DNA from: JBDSLU01 sp039916225
GTDB lineage: Bacteria; Acidobacteriota; Vicinamibacteria; Vicinamibacterales; Vicinamibacteraceae
Assembly (NCBI GenBank): GCA_039916225.1
Contig: JBDSLU010000318.1
Location: 1 to 14,042 of the forward strand
Direction: 5' to 3'
DNA: 14,042 nucleotides
Position numbers and translations under genes: made by a program. The notes under the pieces were generated by a model that was not told where the DNA came from, ran no database searches, and was given only the letters and a program-made list of their open reading frames with translations. Position 1 is the first letter of the stretch; the number at the start of each line of letters is the position of its first letter. Shown one piece after another: positions 8,191 through 14,042 of the stretch.

Positions 8191-9162
8191 TCAGCCCTCG
8201 ACGGCGGGCTCATCGATGACCAGCGCGGCGCGGCCGCGCGCGACGACGGTCGCCTGTACGCCGAACGGCAGCGTGACCGTGGCGCCCGGAGTGTGCCCGG
8301 ACGGAAAGCCGCCGACGATCGGCCCGCTGAAGCCGTCCAGGACGCGGCGGACCGCGTCGACGCCGCGCACCTCGCCGCCGGGCTCGTCGCACCCGGGCAG
8401 TTCGTTGAAGACGATGGCGCTGGCGCGGCCGATGATGCCCGCCTGCACCAGCTGCGTCAGCAGGCGATCCAGACGATAGGGCCGCTCGTTGACTTCGTCG
8501 AAGAACAGCACGCAGCCGGGCGGCGGGTCGAACGCCCAGGGCGTGCCGAGCGACGAGGCGAGCTGGGTGATGGTGCCGCCGACGAGGACGCCGGAGGCCT
8601 CGCCGGCACGCCACACTTCGAGCAGCGGCGGCACTATCGCGCCCATCGGCTCGGTGCCGCACACCGCCCGGACGAAGGAGTCGCGGTCGTAGCGGGCCGG
8701 ATCGGCGAATCGGCCTTCGAGCATCGGCCCGTGAAACGTCACCAGGCCGGCCTGCTGCTGCAGGAAGGTGTGGATCGCGGTGATGTCGCTGTAGCCGACG
8801 AACACCTTGGGCGACGCGGCGATCGCCGCCGCATCGAGCAGCGGCAGGATCTGGGCGCTGCCGTAGCCGCCGCGCACGCAGACGATGCCGGCGACGGCCG
8901 GATCGGCGAACGCCTCCTGCAGGTGCGCCGCGCGCAGGGCCGCCTCCCCCGCCAGATACCCGCCGGCCTGCGCGAAGACGCGCTCGTCGATCGGCACGTT
9001 GAAGCCGAGCGTCTCCAGCTCCCGCGCGCCGCGTCGCACCGCGTCCTCGGCACACGGGCTGGCCGGCGCGACGACCGCCAGCCGATCGCCGGGCCGCAGG
9101 GCGCGCGGCCGCTTGAGGCCGGCCGGGGCGACACTGCCCCGTCCGCTGCGCCTCACAGCCAC
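8191..9162 (-). CDS. ldcA: Murein LD-carboxypeptidase LdcA (peptidase S66)
   Basis: This 323-residue cytoplasmic enzyme removes the terminal D-Ala from tetrapeptides made during peptidoglycan turnover, giving the tripeptide used by Mpl. There is no signal peptide. Family motifs are RGGYGS (97-102), FVGYSDITAIH with nucleophile Ser125, FHGPMLEGRF (143-152), FFDEVNERPYRLDRLLTQL with Glu223, and GFPSGHTPGATVTLPFG with His290, completing the Ser-Glu-His triad. Two starts are close together: GTG 9162, 8 bases after GAGGAG, and GTG 9156, which overlaps the nagZ stop as GTGA. The first is chosen for its ribosome-site spacing. Either way the gene overlaps nagZ and is probably translationally coupled to it. 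A long frame open upstream inside nagZ is not coding. Confidence 0.92.
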   Translation of the reverse strand: MAVRRSGRGSVAPAGLKRPRALRPGDRLAVVAPASPCAEDAVRRGARELETLGFNVPIDERVFAQAGGYLAGEAALRAAHLQEAFADPAVAGIVCVRGGYGSAQILPLLDAAAIAASPKVFVGYSDITAIHTFLQQQAGLVTFHGPMLEGRFADPARYDRDSFVRAVCGTEPMGAIVPPLLEVWRAGEASGVLVGGTITQLASSLGTPWAFDPPPGCVLFFDEVNERPYRLDRLLTQLVQAGIIGRASAIVFNELPGCDEPGGEVRGVDAVRRVLDGFSGPIVGGFPSGHTPGATVTLPFGVQATVVARGRAALVIDEPAVEG

Positions 9163-10241
9163 TGTCGCATCTCCTCGGCCACCATCTGGTGCTCGAGCGG
9201 ACCCAGCGCCGCCAGCCGATCCGGGTTCGGGCCCGGCCGCCGGCCGCTGAGGAACCGTGTCTTGGGACGGCGCATCCGCGTCATCGCGTCCTCGACGCGC
9301 TTGGCGAAACCCATGTCGCCCTCGGCTTCGCGGATGATCGCCTCGAGGGCGCGCACCTTCTTGTCGTAGTCGCCGTTGCAGATCAGGAAGCCGTCGCAGC
9401 CGGCGCGCAGGCAGCGCACCACCGTCTCCTCGATCGTGTAGCGGTTGGCGATCGCCTTCATGTCGAGGTCGTCGGTGATCACCGGGCCGCGGTAGCCGAG
9501 CTCGTCCTTCAGGATCGCCTGCACGATCCGCGGCGACAGCGTGGCCGGGTACTCGTCGTCGATCTCGGTGAACAGCACGTGGCAGGTCAGCATCACCGCG
9601 ACATCGGCGGCGATCGCGGCGCGGAACGGCACGAGCTCGACGGCACGGAGCCGATCCGGCGGCACCTCGCAGATGGGCATGTCGAGGTGGGAGTCCACGC
9701 TGGTGTCGCCGTGCCCGGGGAAGTGCTTGCCGGCGGCCGCCAGGCCGGCGCCCTGGAAGGCCTCGATCAGCGTCCGGCCCAGCGTCGCCACATCCTCGAC
9801 CCGGTCGGAGAGCGCCCGGTCGCCGATGGCCGGGTTCTTCGCGTTGGTCAGCACGTCGAGGACTGGGGCGAAATCGAGCGTGACCCCCACCGCCAGCAGC
9901 TCGGCGGCCATGGCCTTGGCAAAGCGCGCCGCCAGCGCCGCATCCTTGGCCCGGCCCAGCGTGATCATCGGCGGCCAGCGGGTGAACGGCTCCTTGAGGC
10001 GCTGGACCCGGCCGCCCTCCTGGTCGACGCTGAACCAGAGCGGGGTCTCCTTCTGGAGTGCCGCGCCGGCCAGGGCCAGCTCGGCGACCTGCGGCGGCGC
10101 CTCGACGTTGCGCGAGAAGATGATCAGCCCGCCCAGATCGAAGGCGCGCGCGATCTCCCGCATCTCGGCCGGCAATGTCAGGCCGTCGAAGCCGCTGATG
10201 AGCAGCTCGCCGACGTGGGCACGGATGTCTCGCAGCGACAT
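9153..10241 (-). CDS. nagZ: Beta-N-acetylglucosaminidase NagZ (glycoside hydrolase family 3)
   Basis: This 362-residue protein lacks a signal peptide and fits cytoplasmic NagZ, which removes GlcNAc from GlcNAc-anhydroMurNAc muropeptides during cell-wall recycling. The GH3 signature VITDDLDMKAI (254-264) places the nucleophile at Asp257. The NagZ-specific loop KHFPGHGDTSVDSH (172-185) carries the Asp183/His185 acid-base dyad. DQEGGRVQRL (73-82) and NPAIGDRALS (136-145) are further family marks. It is slightly longer than E. coli NagZ (341) owing to a C-terminal tail. It is the first gene of the - strand cluster and starts only 80 bases from the divergent polX gene. The start lacks a Shine-Dalgarno and lies 8 bases after a GATAAT box, so the message may be leaderless. 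Confidence 0.93.
   Translation of the reverse strand: MSLRDIRAHVGELLISGFDGLTLPAEMREIARAFDLGGLIIFSRNVEAPPQVAELALAGAALQKETPLWFSVDQEGGRVQRLKEPFTRWPPMITLGRAKDAALAARFAKAMAAELLAVGVTLDFAPVLDVLTNAKNPAIGDRALSDRVEDVATLGRTLIEAFQGAGLAAAGKHFPGHGDTSVDSHLDMPICEVPPDRLRAVELVPFRAAIAADVAVMLTCHVLFTEIDDEYPATLSPRIVQAILKDELGYRGPVITDDLDMKAIANRYTIEETVVRCLRAGCDGFLICNGDYDKKVRALEAIIREAEGDMGFAKRVEDAMTRMRRPKTRFLSGRRPGPNPDRLAALGPLEHQMVAEEMRQWL
9171..9176 (-). promoter_or_regulatory. Ribosome binding site for ldcA within nagZ
   Basis: GAGGAG on the - strand sits inside the last codons of nagZ, 8 bases before GTG 9162 and 14 before GTG 9156. It favours 9162 as the ldcA start. Confidence 0.5.
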
Positions 10242-10249
10242 GCGTGCTG

Positions 10250-10277
10250 ATTATCGCGCAGAATGCCGGCCGGTCAC
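10250..10277 (-). promoter_or_regulatory. Candidate promoter for the nagZ-murA cluster
   Basis: On the - strand GTGACC (10277-10272, 4/6 match to TTGACA) and GATAAT (10255-10250, 5/6 match to TATAAT) are 16 bases apart. GATAAT ends 8 bases before the nagZ ATG, so transcription would begin at or next to the start codon. Confidence 0.4.
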
Positions 10278-10287
10278 GCGGGTGCGC

Positions 10288-10315
10288 TTGCGCGCCGGGC
10301 CAACTGCAGTACGAT
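10288..10315 (+). promoter_or_regulatory. Candidate promoter for polX
   Basis: TTGCGC (10288-10293) and TACGAT (10310-10315) are 16 bases apart. TACGAT ends 6 bases before GTG 10322, and no Shine-Dalgarno is present, which suggests a leaderless message. The match to consensus is modest (3/6 and 4/6). Confidence 0.3.
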
Positions 10316-10321
10316 TCGTCC

Positions 10322-12070
10322 GTGGAGAACCCGAGTGTCGCCCGCGTGCTCAACGAGATCGCCGATCTCCTCGAGCTGAAGGGCGAGAACATCTTCCGCG
10401 TCCGCGCCTACCGCACCGGCGCCCAGGTGGTCGCCGACTCGCCGGTCCGCGTCGCCGAGCTCGACGTCCCGGCGCTGCTCGCCATCGACGGCATCGGCAA
10501 GGACCTGGCCGCCCGCATCCGCGACATCGCCACGACCGGCACCACCGGCCTGCGCGACGAGCTGCTCCAGGTGTTCCCGGCGTCGATCCTGGAAGTCATG
10601 CGGCTCCAGGGGATCGGCCCGAAGACCGTCGCCCTGCTCTACCAGACTCTGAACATCCGCTCGCTCGACGACCTCGAAGCGGCCGCCAAGGCCGGGGCCA
10701 TCCGCAGCCTCAAGGGCATGGGGGCGAAGAAGGAAACCCTGATCCTCACGGCCATCGCCGAGCGCCGCCGCCACGCCGGCCGCCACCTGATCGGGCATGC
10801 CTGCGAGACCGCCGAGACGCTCGTGGCCTGGCTGCGCGAGTCGGCTCCGGAGGCCACTTACGACATCGTCGGCAGCCTGCGCCGTGGCGCCGAGACCAGC
10901 GGCGACATCGACATCCTGGCCACCGGCGCGCCGGCCGCGGTCCTCGAGCATTTCACCCGCTTCCTCCAGGTCGAGCGCATCCTGGGCCTCGGCGACACCA
11001 AGGCCAGCGTCCTCCTCACCAACCAGATGCAGGCCGACCTGCGGCTGGTGGCGTCCGAGTCGCGCGGTGCCGCGCTGCAGTACTTCACCGGCTCGAAGGC
11101 GCACAACATCGCGCTGCGGCAGCGCGCGCTGTCGAAGGGTTACACGCTGAACGAGTACGCGCTGGCCGATGCCGCCACCGGAGCGCGACTGGCCGGCGAG
11201 ACCGAAGAAGGTGTCTACGCCGCGCTCGGCCTGCCGTGGATCGATCCGACGCTGCGCGAGGCCCGCGGCGAGCTCGACGCCGCCGACATGGCCGTGCTGC
11301 CGCGGCTGATCGGGCTCGACGACCTGCGCGGCGACGTGCACATGCACACGACCGCCTCGGACGGCCGCCACGACATCGAGACGATGGCCATCGCAGCGCG
11401 CGACGCCGGGCGGTCGTACATCTGCATCACCGACCACTCGCAGTCGCTGGCGATGGCCAACGGGCTCGACGACGCGCGGGCGCTGGCCCACGCCGCCCGC
11501 ATCCGCGAGGCCGACGCCCGGATCGACGGCATCACGATCCTCGCCGGCATCGAGGTGGACATCCTCGCCGACGGCCGCCTCGACCTGGAGGAATCGACGC
11601 TCGCCGCGCTCGATTTCGTCGTCGCCTCGGTGCACTCGGCCTTCGACCAGACCGCCGAAGCGATGACGGTGCGCGTCCTCACCGCGATGGCCTGCCCGTT
11701 CGTCGACGCCATCGGGCACCCCACCGGCCGCAAGATCCTCCGCCGCGAGCCACACAGAATCGACATCGAGGCCCTCATCGAAGCGGCCGGACTGTACGGC
11801 ATCGCGCTCGAGATCAACAGCAACTATCACCGGCTCGATCTGTCCGACGTCCACGCCCGTCGGGCGCGGCAGCAGGGCGTCGGTCTCCTCATCAACAGCG
11901 ACGCGCATTCGACGACCGAGCTGGGCCTGCTACGCTGGGGCATCCTGACGGCGCGCCGCGCGTGGCTGGAGCCGGCCGACGTGTGGAACACGCGTGACGT
12001 CGACGCTTTCCGCAACGGACTCCGCCGGCATCGCCAGCCGGCCAGCACCAAGACAGGGCGGGCCCGATGA
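10322..12070 (+). CDS. polX: Family X DNA polymerase with PHP exonuclease domain
   Basis: This 582-residue protein has the standard bacterial PolX layout. PolX enzymes fill gaps in base-excision repair, and the PHP domain supplies 3'-5' exonuclease activity. The helical 8-kDa-like domain starts at NPSVARVLNEIADLLELKG, with two helix-hairpin-helix motifs at DGIGK (56-60) and QGIGPK (96-101). The polymerase motif GSLRRGAETSGDIDIL holds Asp195 and Asp197, and the third acidic residue is Asp239 (MQADLRLV). FTGSKAHNIALRQRALSKG (255-273) is the nucleotide-binding segment. The PHP domain runs from about 335, with GDVHMHT, SDG, TDHS, GIEVDIL, VHSAF, GHPTGR and NSDAH. GTG 10322 is chosen because family similarity begins there; an in-frame GTG at 10244 would add 26 unrelated residues. 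The stop overlaps the next gene as ATGA. A degenerate paralog lies at 36-1727. Confidence 0.93.
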   Translation: MENPSVARVLNEIADLLELKGENIFRVRAYRTGAQVVADSPVRVAELDVPALLAIDGIGKDLAARIRDIATTGTTGLRDELLQVFPASILEVMRLQGIGPKTVALLYQTLNIRSLDDLEAAAKAGAIRSLKGMGAKKETLILTAIAERRRHAGRHLIGHACETAETLVAWLRESAPEATYDIVGSLRRGAETSGDIDILATGAPAAVLEHFTRFLQVERILGLGDTKASVLLTNQMQADLRLVASESRGAALQYFTGSKAHNIALRQRALSKGYTLNEYALADAATGARLAGETEEGVYAALGLPWIDPTLREARGELDAADMAVLPRLIGLDDLRGDVHMHTTASDGRHDIETMAIAARDAGRSYICITDHSQSLAMANGLDDARALAHAARIREADARIDGITILAGIEVDILADGRLDLEESTLAALDFVVASVHSAFDQTAEAMTVRVLTAMACPFVDAIGHPTGRKILRREPHRIDIEALIEAAGLYGIALEINSNYHRLDLSDVHARRARQQGVGLLINSDAHSTTELGLLRWGILTARRAWLEPADVWNTRDVDAFRNGLRRHRQPASTKTGRAR

Positions 12071-12312
12071 CCGTCGACGAAACGCTCGAGCGTCTGAAAG
12101 AGCTCTACTACCGAACCACGCAGTCGACCATCGAGGACGCCTTCGACGAGGCCATCGACCTGCTCAAGACGATGCCGTCGGACGACGATCGCGAGCGCGC
12201 CGCCGTCTACATGGAAGGGCTGGCCGAGATGCGCCACGAGTGGAAGAGCAACAGCGGCAACAAGAGAAGTGGCAAGCCTCGACCAAAGGTCAAACCGAAG
12301 CCGACACCGTAG
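12067..12312 (+). CDS. Small unknown protein coupled to polX
   Basis: The 81-residue product is not recognised. Residues 1-60 are charged and look helical (LERLKELYYRTTQSTIEDAF, then EAIDLLKTM). Residues 61-81 form a strongly basic Lys/Pro/Arg tail (GNKRSGKPRPKVKPKPTP), typical of a disordered, possibly nucleic-acid-binding extension. The ATG overlaps the polX stop as ATGA, so translation is probably coupled and the two proteins may be needed together. An AGGGCGGG string just upstream could be a weak ribosome site. The 3' end uses AGA, AAA and CCA codons, less GC-rich than the neighbours. No signal peptide or membrane segment is seen. It could be an accessory factor of PolX, but that rests only on gene order. 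Confidence 0.7.
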   Translation: MTVDETLERLKELYYRTTQSTIEDAFDEAIDLLKTMPSDDDRERAAVYMEGLAEMRHEWKSNSGNKRSGKPRPKVKPKPTP

Positions 12313-12321
12313 CGCACGGAT

Positions 12322-12348
12322 CGCGGTCTACGACAGACAGTAGCCGCG
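12322..12348. terminator. Hairpin between convergent genes
   Basis: CGCGG-t-CTAC, an 8-base loop (GACAGACA), then GTAG-CCGCG forms a 9-bp stem with one bulged T. It lies 10 bases after the stop of the small unknown gene and 15 bases beyond the stop of the SUMF1-like gene on the other strand. It could terminate both transcripts. No T-tract follows on either strand, so the assignment is tentative. Confidence 0.4.
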
Positions 12349-12362
12349 CGACCTGTGTGGCG

Positions 12363-13058
12363 TCAGAGCCGAGCGACACGGAAGCCGTAGTCGGTGTAAC
12401 GGTAGGATGGATCGATCCGGCTGCGCGCCGCGCAGCGGCTCGTGGTGAGCGTGTGCCGCCATGATCCGCCTCGCGACGCGCGGCGGACGCCGCCCTCTGG
12501 CCCGGCCGGCTGGTGGGTCGGGGACGCGCGATAGTAATCGGACGAGTACCAGTCCGCGCACCACTCGTGCACGTTGGCGGCGATGCCGAACAGCCCGAAC
12601 GGATTCGGCTCCCCGAGCGTGACCCTCCACGGCGCTTCGAGCGGGCCGCGGCCGCCCTCAGGAATCCACGCGGGGATTGCGTCGCCCCACGGATACCGCT
12701 GCCCATCGATGCCGCCCCGCGCAGCGCGCTCCCACTCCGCTTCCGTCGGCAGCCGCACCGGCGATCCTCCAGACTCACGCCAGCGACAGTACGCCTGACA
12801 GTCGAGCCAGCTCACGCCGACCACGGGACGATCGGGGATGGTGGAGAAGAGCGGCCAGTCGCGCGGGGTCTCGTGGCCGGTCGCGCGCAGAAACACCTCG
12901 TAGGCGCGGCAGGTCACCGGATACACAGCGAGCTCAAAGGCCTCGATCCACACGGGGTGCACCGGTCGCTCATCGTCGGTGCCCTCGTCGCTGCCCATCT
13001 GAAACCATCCTTCCGGGATGCGAGCGAAGACCTCGTCCAGGACCATCGCTACCGTCAT
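12363..13058 (-). CDS. SUMF1/FGE-fold protein lacking the catalytic cysteine pair
   Basis: The 231-residue product has the formylglycine-generating-enzyme (C-type-lectin-like) fold. Motifs in order are IPEGWFQMGSDEGTDDERP near the N-terminus, then FELAVYPVTCRAYEVFL, VVGVSWLDCQAYCRW, RLPTEAEWERAARGG with YPWGD, ANVHEWCADWY, and RGGSW...RCAARSRIDPS...DYGFRVARL at the C-terminus. True aerobic FGE enzymes carry two copper-binding cysteines between GGS and the RxAARS segment. Here that stretch is shortened to WRHTLTTSRC and the pair is missing, so sulfatase activation is unlikely. The wider family also includes EgtB- and PvdO-like proteins and non-enzymatic binding domains. There is no signal peptide. 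ATG 13058 is 5 bases after GGAG and overlaps the stop of a 40-codon ORF as ATGA. No sulfatase gene is nearby. The substrate is unknown. Confidence 0.85.
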   Translation of the reverse strand: MTVAMVLDEVFARIPEGWFQMGSDEGTDDERPVHPVWIEAFELAVYPVTCRAYEVFLRATGHETPRDWPLFSTIPDRPVVGVSWLDCQAYCRWRESGGSPVRLPTEAEWERAARGGIDGQRYPWGDAIPAWIPEGGRGPLEAPWRVTLGEPNPFGLFGIAANVHEWCADWYSSDYYRASPTHQPAGPEGGVRRASRGGSWRHTLTTSRCAARSRIDPSYRYTDYGFRVARL

Positions 13059-13177
13059 CCGATCTCCAGACTCGTGTCGGCTCTCTCGCCGCGCCTCTGA
13101 CGCTCCAGGTAGCACGTCCCGTCAACTGACAAAGAAGAACCGTCGATGCGAACCACGACATCCATGCTTGTGGTCAT
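13055..13177 (-). CDS. 40-residue ORF coupled to the SUMF1-like gene
   Basis: The ORF starts at ATG 13177, 5 bases after the strong ribosome site GGAAGGA, and ends in a TGA that overlaps the next gene's ATG as ATGA. The product begins MTTSMDVVVRIDGSSLSVDG and ends RQRRGERADTSLEIG. The first half looks beta-like and hydrophobic, the second half is charged, with a single cysteine in CYLER (22-26). The good start signal and the overlap argue that it is translated. It may be a true small protein or a leader ORF whose translation feeds the SUMF1-like gene. CYLER resembles the formylglycine target pattern CxPxR except for Leu at the third position, but that resemblance alone proves nothing. No known family was recognised. 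Confidence 0.5.
   Translation of the reverse strand: MTTSMDVVVRIDGSSLSVDGTCYLERQRRGERADTSLEIG
13064..13067 (-). promoter_or_regulatory. Ribosome binding site of the SUMF1-like gene
   Basis: GGAG on the - strand lies 5 bases before ATG 13058, inside the end of the 40-codon ORF. It selects this start over an upstream in-frame one at 13115. Confidence 0.5.
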
Positions 13178-13485
13178 GATGGTCCTTCCGCGGTCTCCGT
13201 GCCAGGGCGTGCCTGGCCGCCCGGCCACGCCCGAGCCGCTCGGGTTGCGGGCGGGCGCCACACGCTGAGCCGCCGTTCGCGGCTCGCGTCACGCCGTTCT
13301 GCCGAAGAGGGCCTTGCTTCCGCACATTCGTGGTTGAGGCGCCGTCGGACTCGACGCTAGTTGACAAGAAACGTCAGCGCACGCATGCGAAATGGTATGC
13401 GCCGGCGCACATGTCGGGCATTGCTGACCGTTATTACCAAAGCGAGGCCCACCGCATCGGCACGGGCCTTGCCGCTGTGTGCGGT
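13178..13485. other. Divergent intergenic region, 308 bases
   Basis: This stretch separates the 40-codon ORF (- strand) from the FnIII gene (+ strand). It holds the ribosome site of the small ORF (GGAAGGA, 13183-13189) and a group of GC-rich hairpins between 13201 and 13285. It also holds a perfect -35-like TTGACA at 13361-13366 on the + strand with no matching -10 at the usual distance. The half next to the FnIII gene is visibly less GC-rich (for example GTTATTACC near 13430). Open frames crossing it are not convincing as genes. No tRNA or attachment site was seen. Confidence 0.6.
13201..13285. repeat. Cluster of short inverted repeats
   Basis: Four perfect short inverted repeats occur in 85 bases. 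They are GCCAGG/CCTGGC (13201-13217, 5-base loop), TGGCC/GGCCA (13214-13227, 4-base loop), CCCGAG/CTCGGG (13230-13244, 3-base loop) and GAGCCGC/GCGGCTC (13267-13285, 5-base loop). The first two overlap by four bases and could form alternative structures. The last is the most stable-looking. They may be a structured leader, a terminator or a REP-like element. Confidence 0.55.
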
Positions 13486-14042
13486 GTGAAGCCCCGTCCA
13501 TCGCACCTCGTCGGTCCGCTCGTTGTACTCCTGCTCGTCGTCTCCGCTTCGCCACTCATGGCGCAGACGCTGTCGTGGATCGCCAACAGCGAAGCCGACA
13601 TTGCCGGCTACACGCTCCTCTACGGCACACAGCCAGGAAGCTCGTCGGTCACGCTTGACGTCGGCAACGTGACCAGTCGCACGCTGACCGGCTTGCAGCC
13701 GGGGGTTCCCTACTACTTCCGCGTGCGCGCCTATAACACCGCGGGGCTGGTGAGCGTGCCGTCGGCAGAGGTGACGGCCACCGTGCCCGTGCCCGGCGAC
13801 ACCACGCCGCCGACCGCGCCGGCCACGCTCACGGCGACTGCGTCAGGCAGCACGCAGATTGCCTTGAGCTGGAGCACCGCGACCGACAACGTCGGCGTGA
13901 CCGGCTATCGAGTCGAGCGCTGCACCGGGTCCTCGTGCACGGCTTTCGCCGAGGTCGGCACGACGACCTCGACGAGCTACAGCAACACCGGACTGACCGC
14001 GTCGACCACGTATCGTTTTCGCGTCCGCGCGGTCGACGCCGC
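13486..14042 (+). CDS. Secreted fibronectin type III repeat protein (5' part, runs off the window)
   Basis: At least 185 residues are visible and the gene continues past the end. From GTG 13486 the product begins MKPRPSHLVGP, then a hydrophobic core VVLLLVVSASPLMAQ, a convincing signal peptide with cleavage near residue 26. FnIII domain 1 spans about 27-100 (TLSWIANSEADIAGYTLLYG, then LTGLQPGVPYYFRVRAYNTAG). A Pro/Thr linker GDTTPPTAP follows, and FnIII domain 2 starts at about 110 (ALSWSTATDNVGVTGYRVER, then TYRFRVRAVDA at the window edge). Such tandem FnIII modules occur in exported or surface bacterial proteins, often attached to enzymes or adhesins, so the real function lies outside the window. 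ATG 13411 and GTG 13477 in the same frame are alternative starts, and an ATG at 13558 would lose the signal peptide. No Shine-Dalgarno is evident. Confidence 0.8.
   Translation, partial: MKPRPSHLVGPLVVLLLVVSASPLMAQTLSWIANSEADIAGYTLLYGTQPGSSSVTLDVGNVTSRTLTGLQPGVPYYFRVRAYNTAGLVSVPSAEVTATVPVPGDTTPPTAPATLTATASGSTQIALSWSTATDNVGVTGYRVERCTGSSCTAFAEVGTTTSTSYSNTGLTASTTYRFRVRAVDA

Noticed and set aside
10244..10321. Upstream GTG 10244 as polX start
   Set aside because: The added 26 residues have no family similarity, and the segment holds the candidate divergent promoters.
8191..10392. 733-codon - strand frame that would fuse LdcA to a long N-terminal extension
   Set aside because: The extension is an out-of-frame reading of nagZ. 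LdcA similarity starts after 9162, and a ribosome site lies just upstream of that start.
10274..11908. 544-codon antisense frame over polX
   Set aside because: Same antisense pattern as over the secretin. The sense frame has all PolX and PHP motifs.
12363..12480. C-terminal part of the SUMF1-fold protein as the variable region of a diversity-generating retroelement
   Set aside because: Such proteins often share this fold, but there is no reverse transcriptase, no near-copy template repeat and no Asn-codon-rich segment within the window.
13361..13366. Full promoter for the FnIII gene based on perfect TTGACA
   Set aside because: No acceptable -10 hexamer lies 15-19 bases downstream (the sequence there is around CATGCG), so only the -35-like string is noted.

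Overview
This is a high-GC (roughly two-thirds G+C by eye), gene-dense bacterial window with short intergenic gaps and many ATGA/GTGA-type stop-start overlaps. The gene set is that of a Gram-negative (diderm) organism with meso-diaminopimelate peptidoglycan: a LolA lipoprotein carrier, a lipoprotein secretin, NagZ, LdcA, Mpl, MurB and MurA. The composition, the two PHP-type family X polymerase genes and the FnIII-rich secreted protein would fit an acidobacterium, perhaps Vicinamibacteria. That taxon is an inference from style and content, not from a marker gene.

Left part, + strand (1-4368). After the last codons of an unidentified upstream gene comes a PolX-PHP paralog (36-1727). It keeps all the PHP metal ligands but has lost two of the three polymerase aspartates, and it seems to start at CTG. 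Then follow lolA (1776-2501) and, overlapping it by 17 bases, a TPR-secretin that is itself a predicted lipoprotein (2485-4368).

Middle part, - strand (4426-10241). A compact five-gene cluster is read nagZ > ldcA > mpl > murB > murA. NagZ and LdcA act on recycled muropeptides and yield free tripeptide with the help of an amidase not seen here. MurA and MurB make UDP-MurNAc. Mpl joins the two products. The block therefore supplies both substrates of Mpl. MurA has Asp in place of the fosfomycin-target Cys.

Right part (10242-14042). Divergent from nagZ, with an 80-base gap, is an intact-looking family X DNA polymerase with a PHP domain (10322-12070). It overlaps by 4 bases a small unknown gene (12067-12312). 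Convergent to these is a SUMF1-fold gene (12363-13058) that lacks the catalytic cysteine pair of true formylglycine-generating enzymes. A 40-codon ORF with a strong ribosome site (13055-13177) precedes it and overlaps it by ATGA. A hairpin-rich 308-base intergenic region follows. The window ends inside a secreted fibronectin type III protein (from about 13486). No tRNA, rRNA, CRISPR array, transposase or integrase was seen.
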